DNA of 64,000 bases from Nematostella vectensis (lineage: Eukaryota; Cnidaria; Anthozoa; Actiniaria; Edwardsiidae), in NCBI RefSeq assembly GCF_932526225.1, contig NC_064043.1, forward strand, positions 6,625,501 to 6,689,500. Direction: 5' to 3'. The notes below the pieces were generated by a model. The model did not search any database. It was not told where the DNA came from and was given only the letters and a program-made list of their open reading frames with translations. How positions within the stretch are numbered: position 1 is the first letter of the stretch; every line of letters starts with the position of its first letter. The translations under genes were made by a program, and so were the position numbers. Shown here piece after piece: positions 29,521 to 42,366 of the stretch.

Positions 29521-32439
29521 TGTTTATCCAGGAGTTGCAAAGAGCTGTGACCGGGAAGACTAGTGTTGGCGACTTAGTCTCGAATTATGCCTAGCATCTC
29601 CAAGATGTTTAACTTTGTATGTACACACAAGCATTCACGCCTACGATTGGTTATCCCCTCATTTGCATACCCAAGTCGTTATACTCCCAATGAGAAGCTG
29701 GTTTTATCATCGATCTCGTTGTGAGATATGATTTATACGCGGGATAGCGTCAATTATTTACACTTGACCACGATAGTTGTCTGAGATCAAGCCAATCGTG
29801 GGTTTGTTGCAGGGCATGCAGTATTTCAGAGTGAATCATTCAAATTTATTATAACGGTGGGAGTATAATAAACATGTCTGTGAGAGAGGGAGTTGCTAGT
29901 GTATCCCCTCGCGCACGTACATACGCCATTTACGGCCATACCCGGAGGAAACACGACTGCTAATGGAGAATTGCACAAGGCAAACAGCACCAACACAAGA
30001 CCGTTTAACAAAACTGATAAAAAACTAATTAAATTCAACAGCATGGTAGTTGAATATTCCATGATAGCAATCTCCTGCGACTTTCGCAAAACGCTTTGGT
30101 TTGATATGTCTGTTTTTATCCCTCGATTAGTAAAACAAGCATGTTTTTTTAAGGTAGATTTGTCACGAGTTTCGGAGAAGATCGGAATCTATGGAAGAAA
30201 AAACTTGCCATGTGTTTTCATCTGCTGAAGAAAGATAAGTTCGGCTAGAAAAGAGCCAATAGCTTTTAACCAAATGAACCACAGGAAATTTAGTCGTCTT
30301 CGAGCTGCCATTAAGATTAAAGCCGGTTCAAGGCGATATGTGAAATCACTCTTTGCGGCAAACACACAACGTATATAATTTCACCCTCTTTGAAATAACT
30401 GTGGCCATGTGGATCTCATAATCATTAAATAATCTTATATAGGTGAAAAAAACAATGGCTACTATCATCAGGGGAAAACGGTATGGTTGAAAAACACCAA
30501 ATTCCTATATACAAAGGTGTCATCAATCTTGTGATTTTTGAAGATAGTTATGCAAAGCAAATAAACTTATCAAACATTGACCAAAGTCTACTTCTGTCTT
30601 TAATTACTTTTTTTATGAGACATCAAAAATATGTACCAGTTCATAAGAGGCTTTTTTGTACTGTATGGAATTATTTGAATCGTTGAGCTTATAACGCTAA
30701 TCAAACCCTCTAGAAGTGCGGTGGGTTATGCCAAAATGTCTAAATACTTAAAGAGACTGGGCGAGAAGCACACGAGTGTCTTTTATCGACAAAATGTAAA
30801 AATAAAAACAGTTAAAAGATATTGACTTAAAAACATACATTTTCACAATAAAATGGGCTATTTACACATAGCGCTCTTGGCGTACAAGGTGGGCAATGGC
30901 GGTTTGAAACCATTGTTGTAATAATTTGTCACCTCGATTATTAAATACACCCCAATTTTAAAGTTATAAAATTTTGCTTGTTGTTATTGTATTTTGGTCT
31001 TTTGGGTATGGGAAAATGAAATTGTTATTCTCACTCGCCTTGTTTCCTCATCATTTGATGCGGTAATGTAAAAGCAAGACACGTGACCGCGAGGTAGCAT
31101 GGTCGAAGGGTTCCCGCAGAGATAACCTTTTTTCTTTCCTTCTGATTTTCTTAAATACACGGCGTTCTTGGCGGGAAATCCTATTGTAATCATGATAGAA
31201 TATAGCTATTCATTTTTAGCAATCTCTATTAAAGCGTGAAATGGTATTGAAATAGCAATTTTGGATAAAAAGGTCTTTAATAGATGTTAAAAACAACAAA
31301 ACGTTTTCGAAATAGGGCGAGAGCATTATCCAAAATTCGACTCCGTTAGAATATTTCTCAGTGGGAAAACGGAAAAAACACCATTGAAAAACAATATTTT
31401 CATAATTAATGGCAATGATAAGAGTGAGTCCGATTAATGTGCAAAATGCTGCCAATTGTACAATTAACGAGATTGTCTTTTGAAAGCTGTCAGGTTTGAA
31501 GCAGATTTCTAGGATTTACTTGATCTAAAAGTTTATATTACTATAATGGTAGCCCAGACAATTATTTTAAACTCATGCCTGGGGCGGTATGTCTGTAAAC
31601 TGAAACCGTTAGCACATTCTCTGTAAACACTAGGATTACTTATGCGATAGGTATGAGTACACCTCCCAGTATAGTAGAAGAGAGTTACGTTCAGCAAAAA
31701 TCTCTTCACTTTTATAGCTTTCAATTTCGAGTATGGCATGTTAATAAATCTTTCATCAAGAAAATACAGAAATAAAACACGTTTACCGCAAATGTCGTCC
31801 AGTGTTTTTATTTTGTAAATAAGGGGAAAAATCGGAATACAACATTGTACGAATTGCCTCAAATTACCGCTATGGTTTTTATGTTTATAGTTATAGTTCA
31901 TATGCAGCCCGGAAGGGCTTTCGAGCCGCTTAAGTAATAAATATAAACCTTTTAGTCAAACAATATAGCTTGCAATCACGCTTGCTTTATTGGTTAGTAA
32001 GACCATTGACAAATTTGGAAATTGTCTGCAGTTTCAGACAAAGCAGATTTTGTTTGATAAAGGAAATTCGTCAAAGAATAGTCACCCTTCGTCGTCCGCT
32101 TAGTCTGGTACTACGCTTTCCGCCTACATGTCAAAATTTCGAGAAACTGCCATTTTTTACCAATCTCCACAAATCATAAAACATGAAAAATCGTAACAAT
32201 TTTTATTCTTGCACGAGGAGTTTGTGGAATCGCAGAGGAAGAATTTTAACTTTAATTTTTCTCCCCTGACACTCATTTTTCATTTTGATAAACTTCATAT
32301 CAGTACGCTTTTATCGATAAAAAAACCTCTAAAAAATAACATAAAGAAACATTTTTCTTACTATAAACCGTATACACAAGATATTAGGGCAGCCTAAGAA
32401 TTTCACCAGCGATTTTCTATGGCCAATTAACCAATGCAT

Positions 32440-32620
32440 CATGGGAAATGCGAGCCATTGGCGCAGCTGGCTAAGGATCATGATTTTCTGATACGCCTAT
32501 CTTTCTAAGGGACTTCCCCTGGAGCTCTTACAATACATTCTCTCCAGGTTCTATACGTGACCGGACTCATCCTACATATTTGTGTAGGTGGTCCCTCGAA
32601 GCACGATTTCTTGACAAGCA
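32440..32620 (+). repeat. Possible tRNA-derived SINE
   Basis: The segment GAGCCATTGGCGCAGCTGG at about 32452-32470 resembles a tRNA 5' half with a Pol III A-box (TGGCGCAGCTGG). A weak B-box-like GGTTCTATACG follows about 80 bp later. No acceptor-stem closure was found, so it is not called a tRNA gene. Confidence 0.3.
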
Positions 32621-33802
32621 ATCAGTCAAATTCAAGAGAGGAATTTAAGGATACAGATCCTAAGATATTAAGAGCAATTATCAGTCATTTAGACTGAGAA
32701 GTCAGTGTTTCATATGGTTATCAATATATGTCCGATCCTCCTCCGGGAGGTATAAAATTAAAGAGAACGTGCTTTTACAAACGGATGAAGCACGACACGT
32801 CTGACAACGTCATCTCTGACACATACTTGAAGTTGGGTGAGAAATATGATCGTGGCGTTTGGTTTAAAACGACGCTGTAAAATGATAAACGGCGTTTATG
32901 AACTAAAGAAAATTGTCTATACTTATAAGTCTATAAGTATAGACTCCATAACCAGATCGAGTTCAAATAACAATTCCCTTCAGACAGGCTGTCAATCTCC
33001 ATTTTCTAATTATAATTAATTTTACGTGTTTTTTCTTTTAGATCATACCACAAAATCTTAAGAAAAGCCCAATAATGAGAAGCAAAATAGGCATTATCAA
33101 CATCTATTCACATAGATTCATTCCTTACATGGATTGATTTACCCGGATTCTCTTAAAGTGCACCTTGAACTAGGTGTATTGTGGAGTTTCCTTGATCAAA
33201 CAGGGTATTTCAAAAAGGGAGTAACAGATATTCCCAGCAACAGGTAATCGTAAATCTTCTTGAAGTGGCATGATATACATCAAAGGATTGTGAGCTTGTG
33301 ATAATAAATTTCACAGACCCCAAGACAACGTCAACAAGTTGTGTGATTGCCTCACAGACTGAAAGTCTGGATTTCAAAATTTTATGTGGAAACTGCAGAG
33401 TGAGCAAGCGAAGTCACGGAAGACGTGATTCGAGGGATGTCTTATTACAGAGGTTTTCTTGGCGTAGATCGCGATATGCGATAATTCACATTGCGGTGTT
33501 TTTTTCTCTCAAGGGCCAAAAAGCACAAAATGCTCTAAGAAATTACATGTTTTTCTAGCTTACAAGAGAAAAAAATATTGTGTAATTTGTACCCTGGGAT
33601 AAACAATTTACCAATAATCAATTGCATTTCACAAAAATTTTCAGTCTAAGTCGACCTGCCGGCTTGCAAACCTTAAATCAGGATTCAAAGAGCGGGTAAA
33701 CTTTGGTGTGCGACTTTTGACTTTCGGTTGACAAATGAGCTCTTTCCCGTTTATCTCCAAATATATCATTGCACAAGAACAAACAGGGAGTGGCTGAGTT
33801 AG

Positions 33803-34022
33803 ACGTGTAAGCCAACGCAAGCCATATATTGCGTGCACACTAGAAAGGCATACGCGCATGTTATACAAAGCGTTAGAAGTGTAAGCCAACGCAAGCCATA
33901 TCTTGCGTGCACACTAGAAAGGCATACGCGCGTGGTATACAAAAGCGTTAGAATTTTAAGCCAACGCAAGCCATATCTTGCGTGCACACTAGAAAGGCAT
34001 ACGCGCGTGGTATACAAAGCTC
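33803..34022. repeat. 75-bp tandem triplicate
   Basis: Three units with 75-bp spacing (marker TAAGCCAACGCAAGCCATAT at about 33807, 33882 and 33957) each contain GCGTGCACACTAGAAAGGCA and CGCGTGGTATACAAA. The three-fold repeated reading frames here are repeat artefacts. Confidence 0.92.
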
Positions 34023-35116
34023 TCAAGACATCACTTTTAAATGGTAAAGCAATGGATTTATAACCACGAGTCAGCATTATTGTAAGCACTACTGATTACG
34101 TCTATATTCCCACATTTCATTTTTTTGAGTCTATAATTGCTTCAGCCGTTGGGGGCGGAAATAATAAATAAATAAAAACACACCTGGGATAAATAGATAA
34201 AAAACACACCTGAAAGCTATCGACCATTTTGAACAAAAATCTCGAGTTCCGCTTTTCCTTAACTTTTAAACTAGAAAGGCATACTATACCAAAGTATTTT
34301 TTAGTATAATCTAGGTATAATATAAGTAAAAAGCCGATATCCAGCCTATAGAAGTTTGCGTGAATCCAACTTGAAAGTTAATGAATGGTGGTAAACCCAG
34401 GAGATTGAAATCGCGATAAAAAAAGCACGTTGACGACCCAAACTATTCGGAAACAATGTTAGAAAATAAAAAATAGCCCAGAGGGCTCAACAAGGGAGTT
34501 CTCTCTCAGTGATTGCGGGGTTTCATAACTGAGCTGTATTATCTTAAAAGAATTTAACAATAAAAGAAAGTTGCTTTTTGATCCTTATGTGTAATTCCCA
34601 GAAAATTATATCCGAAGTATGTTTTAACGAGATATTTTAGGTGAAAGAAAACTTATCAGCAGTACTTTTTTTCACGTTTACAGAAATAAGTGTTTCGTTT
34701 ATTTATGAACTGATAAAATCAGCAATGCGCATGCGCCGTTAGTTGAAAAATCGTCCATACAACCTCACAAGGCCAATAGAATCATATTTTAAGAATAATT
34801 TAATTTTTTTTAAAATCTAGGTTAACAAGAATGCACTGGTTCACTTGGCTCCGATAACGAACCGAAAGAACAAAACGTACCTAACCACAAGGAATATAAT
34901 TGGACGTAAAATCAATTTGAGGTATTTCATTGCGCTAATTACTTGGTAGCTTAACGAATACATGGCTCTAATTACTAATTAATACCTTAATGCCTAGCAC
35001 AAAGCGAAATTTGTGTTTAATAAATGTGTCTACAGAAGTGTTTCCGTAGCTATGGCGATTATAGCAGCAATGCAAGATTGCCGTAATAGTTTCTTTCTTT
35101 GAACAGGGCTAGAGTT

Positions 35117-37132
35117 ATGGCTGTTCGGACTAAGCCAGTTCCAGCAAAAAATCGTATCTGCGTATGGACATTTCCAGAAGGTTCTACGCCGGCCGTGAGG
35201 GTTAGTGTGGATGACAGAAAAATTCGAGCGGATGACTTGCTGCATATTTCGGGTAACGCTCTAGGTGTTCTTGAATGCAATCTTCAATTCTTCGGGTTAT
35301 TTAAAGGAATCGAGCATCCAATTCGCAAATATGGAAACAACGAGATGATCTACCTCCCTTGCAACGATATCATCTCTTTCCAAAGATGGTCGTTTGATAT
35401 TACCAGAGAGAAGAAATTGCTCAAGACGGATGCAGGAGCTTTGCATGTGTTGGCTGTTCAGTGCAAGGATGATATTAAGAAAGGACGAATTAAACCGAAG
35501 CCGCACGATGTACCGTTACTGCAAGAGTACCTTGACCCGGCATTTCCCTGTGAGAAGCAGTTTATCGAACATTGCCAGAACTTATATGGGTATGCTTCGG
35601 TGCACATCCCTAAATGTGTGGTACAGAGCGATTTGTCAGTGAAAGACCTAAAACTAAGCGAGGGCTCGAATATACTCGTCATTGCAAACCCGCGGGGACT
35701 CATCTACAAAACAGGTATGCTAAGGCAGGCTTGTAGCTGGGATTTGCTGAGGGGGGTGGGGTTGGGAACGGGGTTACGCGCCTGTTATAAGGTAGCACCA
35801 AGAGAGCATAAGATCACAAAACAGCGGCAAACAACAAGATGTAAATACCAAAGCGCGGGGGTAGGGTGAGTAAAAATGCTCACGCGCAGTGGTGGGGTGG
35901 TGGTTACTAAAAATAGCCAAATTCGGAATCGACCTCTTGGTAACACCCAACGGTCAGAAATGGCGCTTTATAAGGAAAGACCCACTATTTTGCCGCCAAA
36001 AAGGGGTAGGGGTGGGGGTGGGGGGGGGGATGCGCGCCAGGTGTATGGGCCGCCCGCCCGTTTCTCGAAACACCCGAGATTTCTCGGGCCCGAAAACTTT
36101 ATTTTGCATTTTTGCTTAAATTTCGCATTTTTTCCTTTATGAGAACCGCTTTCCTATATTAGAACAGTTTGAACTTCCTCTTGGTTAATATTCCAAACGA
36201 TTACGCTCAATAGGGCTATTTTCGAAGTTTTGCTGAAGCCAAAATATTACCCGAAAAGCAACTTATTTAGCACTAACAGCCATAATTCTTTTTTTTTCAG
36301 AAATGGTTTAGTTTCATTTAAATATTTTATTTTTTCGTCGTTCTTTCATTTCTAATTTTTTGTTTTGAATTTGCCACCCAGAAAAATCATGTGTTCACTT
36401 GGCGCAATCATCCTTTTGTGACACCCTATAAAACTGTCATTTTCTCGATTTTGCTCCTAGAAAAGCTAGTATTTTTCGCACCATGGCGAAAAATCCGTCG
36501 CTGGTCGCAGGTCCAAGGAAATAGTATCCACTTCGAGATCTTCTTCACAGATGAGATGCGCTTTGAGTGGGTGGAGGTCGAAACGGATCAAGCGCCATTC
36601 CTCATGGCTGTCATTGCCGAGTTCGTGTTTCTTGTCAAACGCGAAACGGAAGACCCTAAACCTAGACCTTTGTGTAACTGGAAACCCAAGCCCAAGTTAA
36701 CATGGAATCTTATTAAGAACGAGGTAAGAGATTCAAGGGGATGGTTCACTGCTAATAGCAGAGGGCTCTGATTCTCCGTTTTCGCGTTATGGGATAAACT
36801 TTCTAATAGCAGATGGAGATCGTATATTTCTTTATGGAATAACGATTTTGTTTGGGCAATATCGACTCCTCCGGAACAGCATAATTCGGATTCATCTATT
36901 TATAATTCCTCTTCTATGTACTCGCATCATTATTTGACGGATTTATTCGTATATTTATCTCTAGTTGTTTTCCTCGGAAAAAAAGACAGATTCAGAAGAG
37001 GAAGAAGAGAAGGAAGAAGCACTGAAGGGATTTGATAATCTCCATGACGAGGTGTCAGACGACGAGAGCTCGGAGGAGGAAGGAGCGGCTGCACCAAGAA
37101 CATCGAATAGGAAGCGGGGATATGTGCTGTAG
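35117..37132 (+). CDS. FERM-like protein resembling the SNX17 FERM module
   Basis: Three exons, 35117-35714, 36461-36723 and 36965-37132, join in frame to 342 residues. Exon 1 holds a ubiquitin-like F1 region and an F2-like region ending FIEHCQNLYGYASVHIPKC. Exon 2 carries a PH-like F3 segment (IHFEIFFTDEMRFEWVEVET). Exon 3 is an acidic tail with LKGFDNLHDEVSDDESS. This order recalls the C-terminal half of sorting nexin 17/27/31, which binds NPxY cargo tails on endosomes, including the FAFEGIGDED-like acidic end of SNX17. No PX domain is visible, and a good 3' splice site (CTTTGAACAG at about 35105) precedes the ATG with the frame open, so a 5' exon may exist. AATAAA lies at 37309-37314. Family assignment is from memory of SNX17 and moderate. 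Confidence 0.65.
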
Positions 37133-37884
37133 GGGGTAGATATAACAGGGTGGGTGTCAGGAGAGGGTATCAACCCAGAAGACCCACCAGGAAGCGGGAT
37201 ATGTGCTGTAGGGGGGAGGGGGGAAAAGCGAAAGTAATGACGGTGGTGTGGCCCAATCAATGCTGCTAAAAGCCCCCTTCCCCCTTTAGCATATGGGTTT
37301 GCTTCAGTAATAAAGTAATTTCTTTATAAAAAAATTGAAGTAACGTAAACTGTGCCTTTTTATTTTCTCTCTTAAATATACAAATTTCAAGATAATACTT
37401 TCATTCTAATAAAGCACAAGAAAAAAATCACATTGGGAAATATCTGAATTTTCTAAGCATCTGTAATACAGGAAAAATTGCTTAAATTTTTTATTGTTCT
37501 CTTCTGTCATAGAATTGTACAGTTTCTTAGGTTTTGTTCCAAAAAAAAATTAATACAATTAAACAAAACGTTTGTCAGTCAGACATTTGCAATAGACCGA
37601 ACATCTTTAAAACAACAACAATTCAGCTTTTAGGTTTACAGAACATACATATGTAACCAAAGGAGTATAAGTGTTAAAAACCATAACAAGGGAAGCCTTA
37701 CGTTTTATTGCTACAAAGAACATGGAATGCAGTGCAGGAAACGGCAACCCCCTAGCGGTATCTAGATTCTCAGACAATAGCAAAGCACAAGTTGAATCAC
37801 AAGATGAGGTTCTGTTAGTAGTTCACTTGCTCTAGCTACAATCTTGTGGTACAATACATTGACCAGGACGCAACATTAGCTCAT
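37133..37884. other. Convergent 3' ends of FERM-like gene and EMC7
   Basis: AATAAA at 37309-37314 serves the plus-strand gene. TTTATT at about 37704-37709 gives AATAAA for EMC7 on the minus strand. Just after the FERM-like stop codon, an imperfect direct duplicate of the terminal coding segment (AGGAAGCGGGATATGTGCTG) recurs about 75 bp downstream. Confidence 0.6.
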
Positions 37885-40800
37885 TTAACGACGCCTACCC
37901 GGAATGATGGGCTTTTTTGCAGAAGATTTAACAGCAGGCTTTTTCTTGGTGAATCCTGAGAGATTTTTGGCAAACCAGTCAGAGATATCAGGCATCTCTT
38001 TTGATTGGTTGAACATATTCATGGAAGATTGCATCTCCTTTAAAAAAAAAAAAATTGGTTAACCTAACTTGGAAGTATGGCTGAAACATGGCTTAACACC
38101 AATATACGGTCTGACAGAGTGATGGTCAGGTTTATGAGAAGGTGATATAAACATGAGCTGTATAGTTTAAAAAGTATCTGTTTGGGGAAAATACTATAGT
38201 TACTTAAAATAATGTACTTCACTGTTATACCCTCAGTATTTCTATCTTAAATGGCATTTGCAAATGTGCCACATGCAAAGTTTTAAGATGGCCCTGCTGT
38301 AAACAAGCCACATAATATATATCTGTAACAAAAACTTGCTACATTTGTTTACCTTTTGTGTTTCTGGGTCTGCTGTAGAAATAAGTCTTGGAAGAACAAG
38401 GAGAAGAAGAAGTGGCAAGACCATCATAATGACCTATGGCAAAAAAATTTAAGGACAGCAAAACGAAATTTAGCAGTATAATAGCAAAAACTGTGAACAT
38501 CTTACACATACTGTATTTGTGTTATGTTTGTTTTTTTCCTAACAGTATAGGTTCCAACAAGGAAGGGTAGTAACATTATATTTCAATCAGGGATGGATCT
38601 ATGTAGGATCTGTCATGGAGGGAGGGACCATTTTAAATGGGGGCCCACTAATACAGTATATAAACAGGCCGAGGTAAATTATTGGAATTTAGCTGCCATC
38701 AAGAGACCATGATAAAAGAGAACGAATCCCTATTGCCCATGATGTTGTCCTTGAAAGCTATTTTTAGATTGTGCAAGCTTGTCAATCATAGCATCCATGT
38801 ATGGTTTGTCGTGCCATATTCGGTTATGGGCATCTCGCGAGCTAGTACATTTTCACAACAAACTTTTTTCCCTCTGCACCACTCTACTTCTTTTGCTTCC
38901 TGTTTTTTATCGTTTTAGTTGCTCCTCATAGCTCATGATCACAATGCTACATGTAGGATGGTGTCCTAGTACCTGTTAATTAAGTTATCTAATGTTAAGT
39001 TATCTAATTGTTATATAAACAATTGAACGGGAAGACGCTGTAAGATAGAATACCTAGGCATTCTCAGAGTCTATATTATGTATTTCAATACAAGAAGGCA
39101 TTTATTTTTCTTTGATTTACAATATTTTTATATGAATGAACTTCAGTTCTTCACTGTTCAGAAATCATGTCACTCAAGAAACCCTTTTCACGAGAATAAG
39201 TTTTACTTACTTCATTATAAAGAGTGAATGCTTTTATTTATGAAAAACTTCTTTAATAACCACACTAATCTGTGAGAATATAATGGTATTAAGTTCTGGA
39301 TATATCTTTTGCATTAAAAGGTGACCATCTAGTTTTTCTACAGCTTGCCTGTAGTCTTTCTAGTTATAGTATTAAAGGGAATTGGAAGAGAATAGTGTGT
39401 TATCAAACACAGATTTATGATTGTTGTTTTATAATTTTACATACAACCTTGGGTGGACTACACGCCCACCTTAATACTCACCATTGGATTAAAAAGCATA
39501 TCTTTAATGTTCCATTTTTCCCTTTTCTCAAAGAATGGTGCAGGTTCTTTGGATTTGAATCTCAAAGGATAAGACACTTGGACCACTGCTGAATTTTGTA
39601 AAAAGTTCACTTTTCTTGCTCTTATCTTCCCTTTTGCTCTTCCACTGATATCCACTCTAACTGGTTCAAACAGGTTATTAGGAGAGACAGCTTCAACTAT
39701 GTAGGACCCTGCGGGCATGTCTCGGATCGTGAAAGATCCATCTGGGCGAAGAAACCCAACATGCACTCCGCCATCCACGATAACTCTCGTTTCAGATACC
39801 CAGTCTGCTAAGCAGATAATGTTCATTAGTAATTGGGAACACAAGGTTTTATATTGGCAGGGGTTCCATCAGGCCCCGATGGCCGGCGGCACTGCCAGCT
39901 TTTTTCCACCAAGAGCCAGCTACTTTTAAAAAAGTTGATTTATGTTTTATTTGAACTAATAAAACAACAAAAAAACTTCCACCCCCTACTTATCAATCTC
40001 CACTGCTTATTCTGAAACTTTATGAAACCTCAAATTGTGAGTTTTTTTAATGAAAATAAAGTGGTTTCGTTGACATTCCAAGCATATGCCTTTCACTATA
40101 AGTTTGATATGAGGCTTAATCTTGAAAAAATGGTACATCAGCATGGGAATCTGTCCAGAATATTCATGCAGACCAGACAGCTTGATTGTAAATAATCCCA
40201 TAAATTATACGGAATTGCAATAAAAAAAGAATTACAAACATTGTATTACAATAAAAGCTTTCATTCACCACAGGTAGCCCAAGCTCTTTATTTGTCCCTA
40301 TTGATTTTACGGTAAACAAAGGGCGAAAAACAAAATAAGTGAATATAAAAAACAGCTTGTTGAAAAGACGTGTGTAGTCTAGTGTTGTTTTTATGTTTAC
40401 TTTTTGCGTGTTCTTTGGTCGTATAAAAGCGCCTTTTTCAAGATTCAAGATTCACAATTTGAAATTTTCCATTGCAGAGAATCCGGCAGAATATTCATCT
40501 TTTTGTCGTCGTTATAAGCTTGCCAACAATGAATTTGGCAACCGTCAAAATTGCCTCGTTCCCGCGAGCGCAAAATCATGCCCATGCACCTGTGGCTGTG
40601 AAGATTTGGCAAGAGCCAAAGAGGTCCCTGCTATGGGAGGGGGCCTCGAAATTTGTGCGCAAACTTTGCACGAGTCCCCTGCCGGGTAAAATTAGTCCTA
40701 GAAAATTTTTTCTTGCCGTGTGGGGGAGTGTGGTAACTTGCATTGTTCTTTTCTACAGATTCCGCAGTAAATTTTGATCATGAGGTGATGAATATTGTAG

Positions 40801-41750
40801 TGTATAAGAGTACATACCATGAAAAACTATGAGAAATTTGTTTTCTACAGCACAAACAACAAAAACAGTATTTTACAAAATCAAAACAGCGAGCATCAGT
40901 TTAAAATGGCTCGCGGGGACGAGGCAATTTTGGCGGTTGCCAAATTCCTTGTTGGCAAGCATATTACCACGACAAAAAGATGAATATTCTGCCAGCTTCC
41001 TCTGCAATGGGAAATCGTGTGGCGCTGAGGTTTGGGCTGGTTAGACTCCAACTATCTGTGAGGATGTCGCTGTGATTTCAGTGCAATTAAACGGGAGGAA
41101 GTGTGTTTTTGAGGAATGATATATTTTACCTATCTAAAAGAAAGATTAATACATAGAAACAACGTTTTCAACAATTGTAAAGCTTATATGCTGGTTGGAT
41201 TAGTGAGGTATCTTTTATTTTTCACTAATTTCGTTTTTGCCCTATGTTTACAGTAAAATCAATAGGGACAAATAAAGAGCTTGGGCTACCTGTGCATTCA
41301 CTGATATATTTTACCTATCTAAAAGAAAGATTAATTCATAGAAACAACTTTTTCATCAATTGTAAAGCTTATACGTTGGTTGGGTTAGTGAGATATCTCT
41401 TTTAATCGTACATGAAAGCGGAATAATGCTTGCTCATTCAAAACTACAACAATGTGCAAAGCTCTGTTTTGTGGAAGACAGGAATGATGCCCAAGCCATA
41501 AAACAAGTTCTTTGCACTTTTAAAAGAATAGCTAGCAGAGCATAATAGATTATTGTGGTTTAAAAACAATTATCAAAAGATAAATCGTTTCTCAATCTTT
41601 CTTACCGGGATTTTTATGTCCTTGGATTGTCACTTTTCCTTCGATCTTGTATCGATCCACGCTTTCTTCGGCCGAAATAACACCGATTTGAACGATCAAA
41701 ACAATTAGAACCAAAATCATATTGTTAATAAACTCTTCTGCGTTTATCAT
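37885..41750 (-). CDS. EMC7: EMC7, ER membrane protein complex subunit 7
   Basis: EMC7 is the lumenal beta-sandwich subunit of the ER membrane insertase complex. Four exons on the minus strand, 41750-41606, 39804-39482, 38433-38353 and 38037-37885, give 233 residues (human 242). The start shows a hydrophobic signal peptide (MILVLIVLIVQIGVISA), then RYKIEGKV. The conserved lumenal domain includes HVGFLRPDGSF, AGSYIVEAVSP and VRVDISG, followed by FNPM. The transmembrane segment is VIMMVLPLLLLLVLPRL. The basic cytosolic tail ends IIPGRRR. All borders are GT-AG and keep frame. A second ATG ten codons in could also start the signal peptide. It is head-to-head with the GLOD5-like gene. Confidence 0.95.
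40262..41404. mobile_element. Inverted-repeat element in EMC7 intron 1
   Basis: Segments 40262-40343 and 41220-41302 are inverted copies (core AGCCCAAGCTCTTTATTTGT), as are about 40470-40560 and 40905-41010 (core GAATATTCATCTTTTTGTCG). Together they form a large hairpin of about 1 kb with a central loop. A 98-bp direct repeat (41118-41216 and 41303-41404, core ATATTTTACCTATCTAAAAG) brackets the right arm tip, suggesting a rearranged or chimeric insertion. Confidence 0.75.

Positions 41751-42366
<616 letters not shown>

Larger units (their letters stand above)
29521..35105. other. Long gene-poor stretch
   Basis: About 5.6 kb holds the EF-hand promoter at its left end, then AT-rich DNA without a recognisable gene. 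Minus-strand frames at 30984-31193, 31216-31455 and 31533-31901 are hydrophobic in places but match no family I know and have no convincing splice pattern. A tRNA-like A-box near 32458 and a 75-bp triplicate repeat at 33803-34022 are listed separately. Confidence 0.5.

Noticed and set aside
30984..31901. Hydrophobic minus-strand frames as a possible receptor gene
   Set aside because: No recognisable family motifs, no start context and no consistent splice sites.
33641..34089. Triplicated open frames as a repeat protein
   Set aside because: They arise from three 75-bp tandem copies, with no start or splice context.
30230..35100. An upstream PX-domain exon for the FERM-like gene
   Set aside because: I looked through the plus-strand frames and found nothing with the PX pattern (such as a PPKK..F core).
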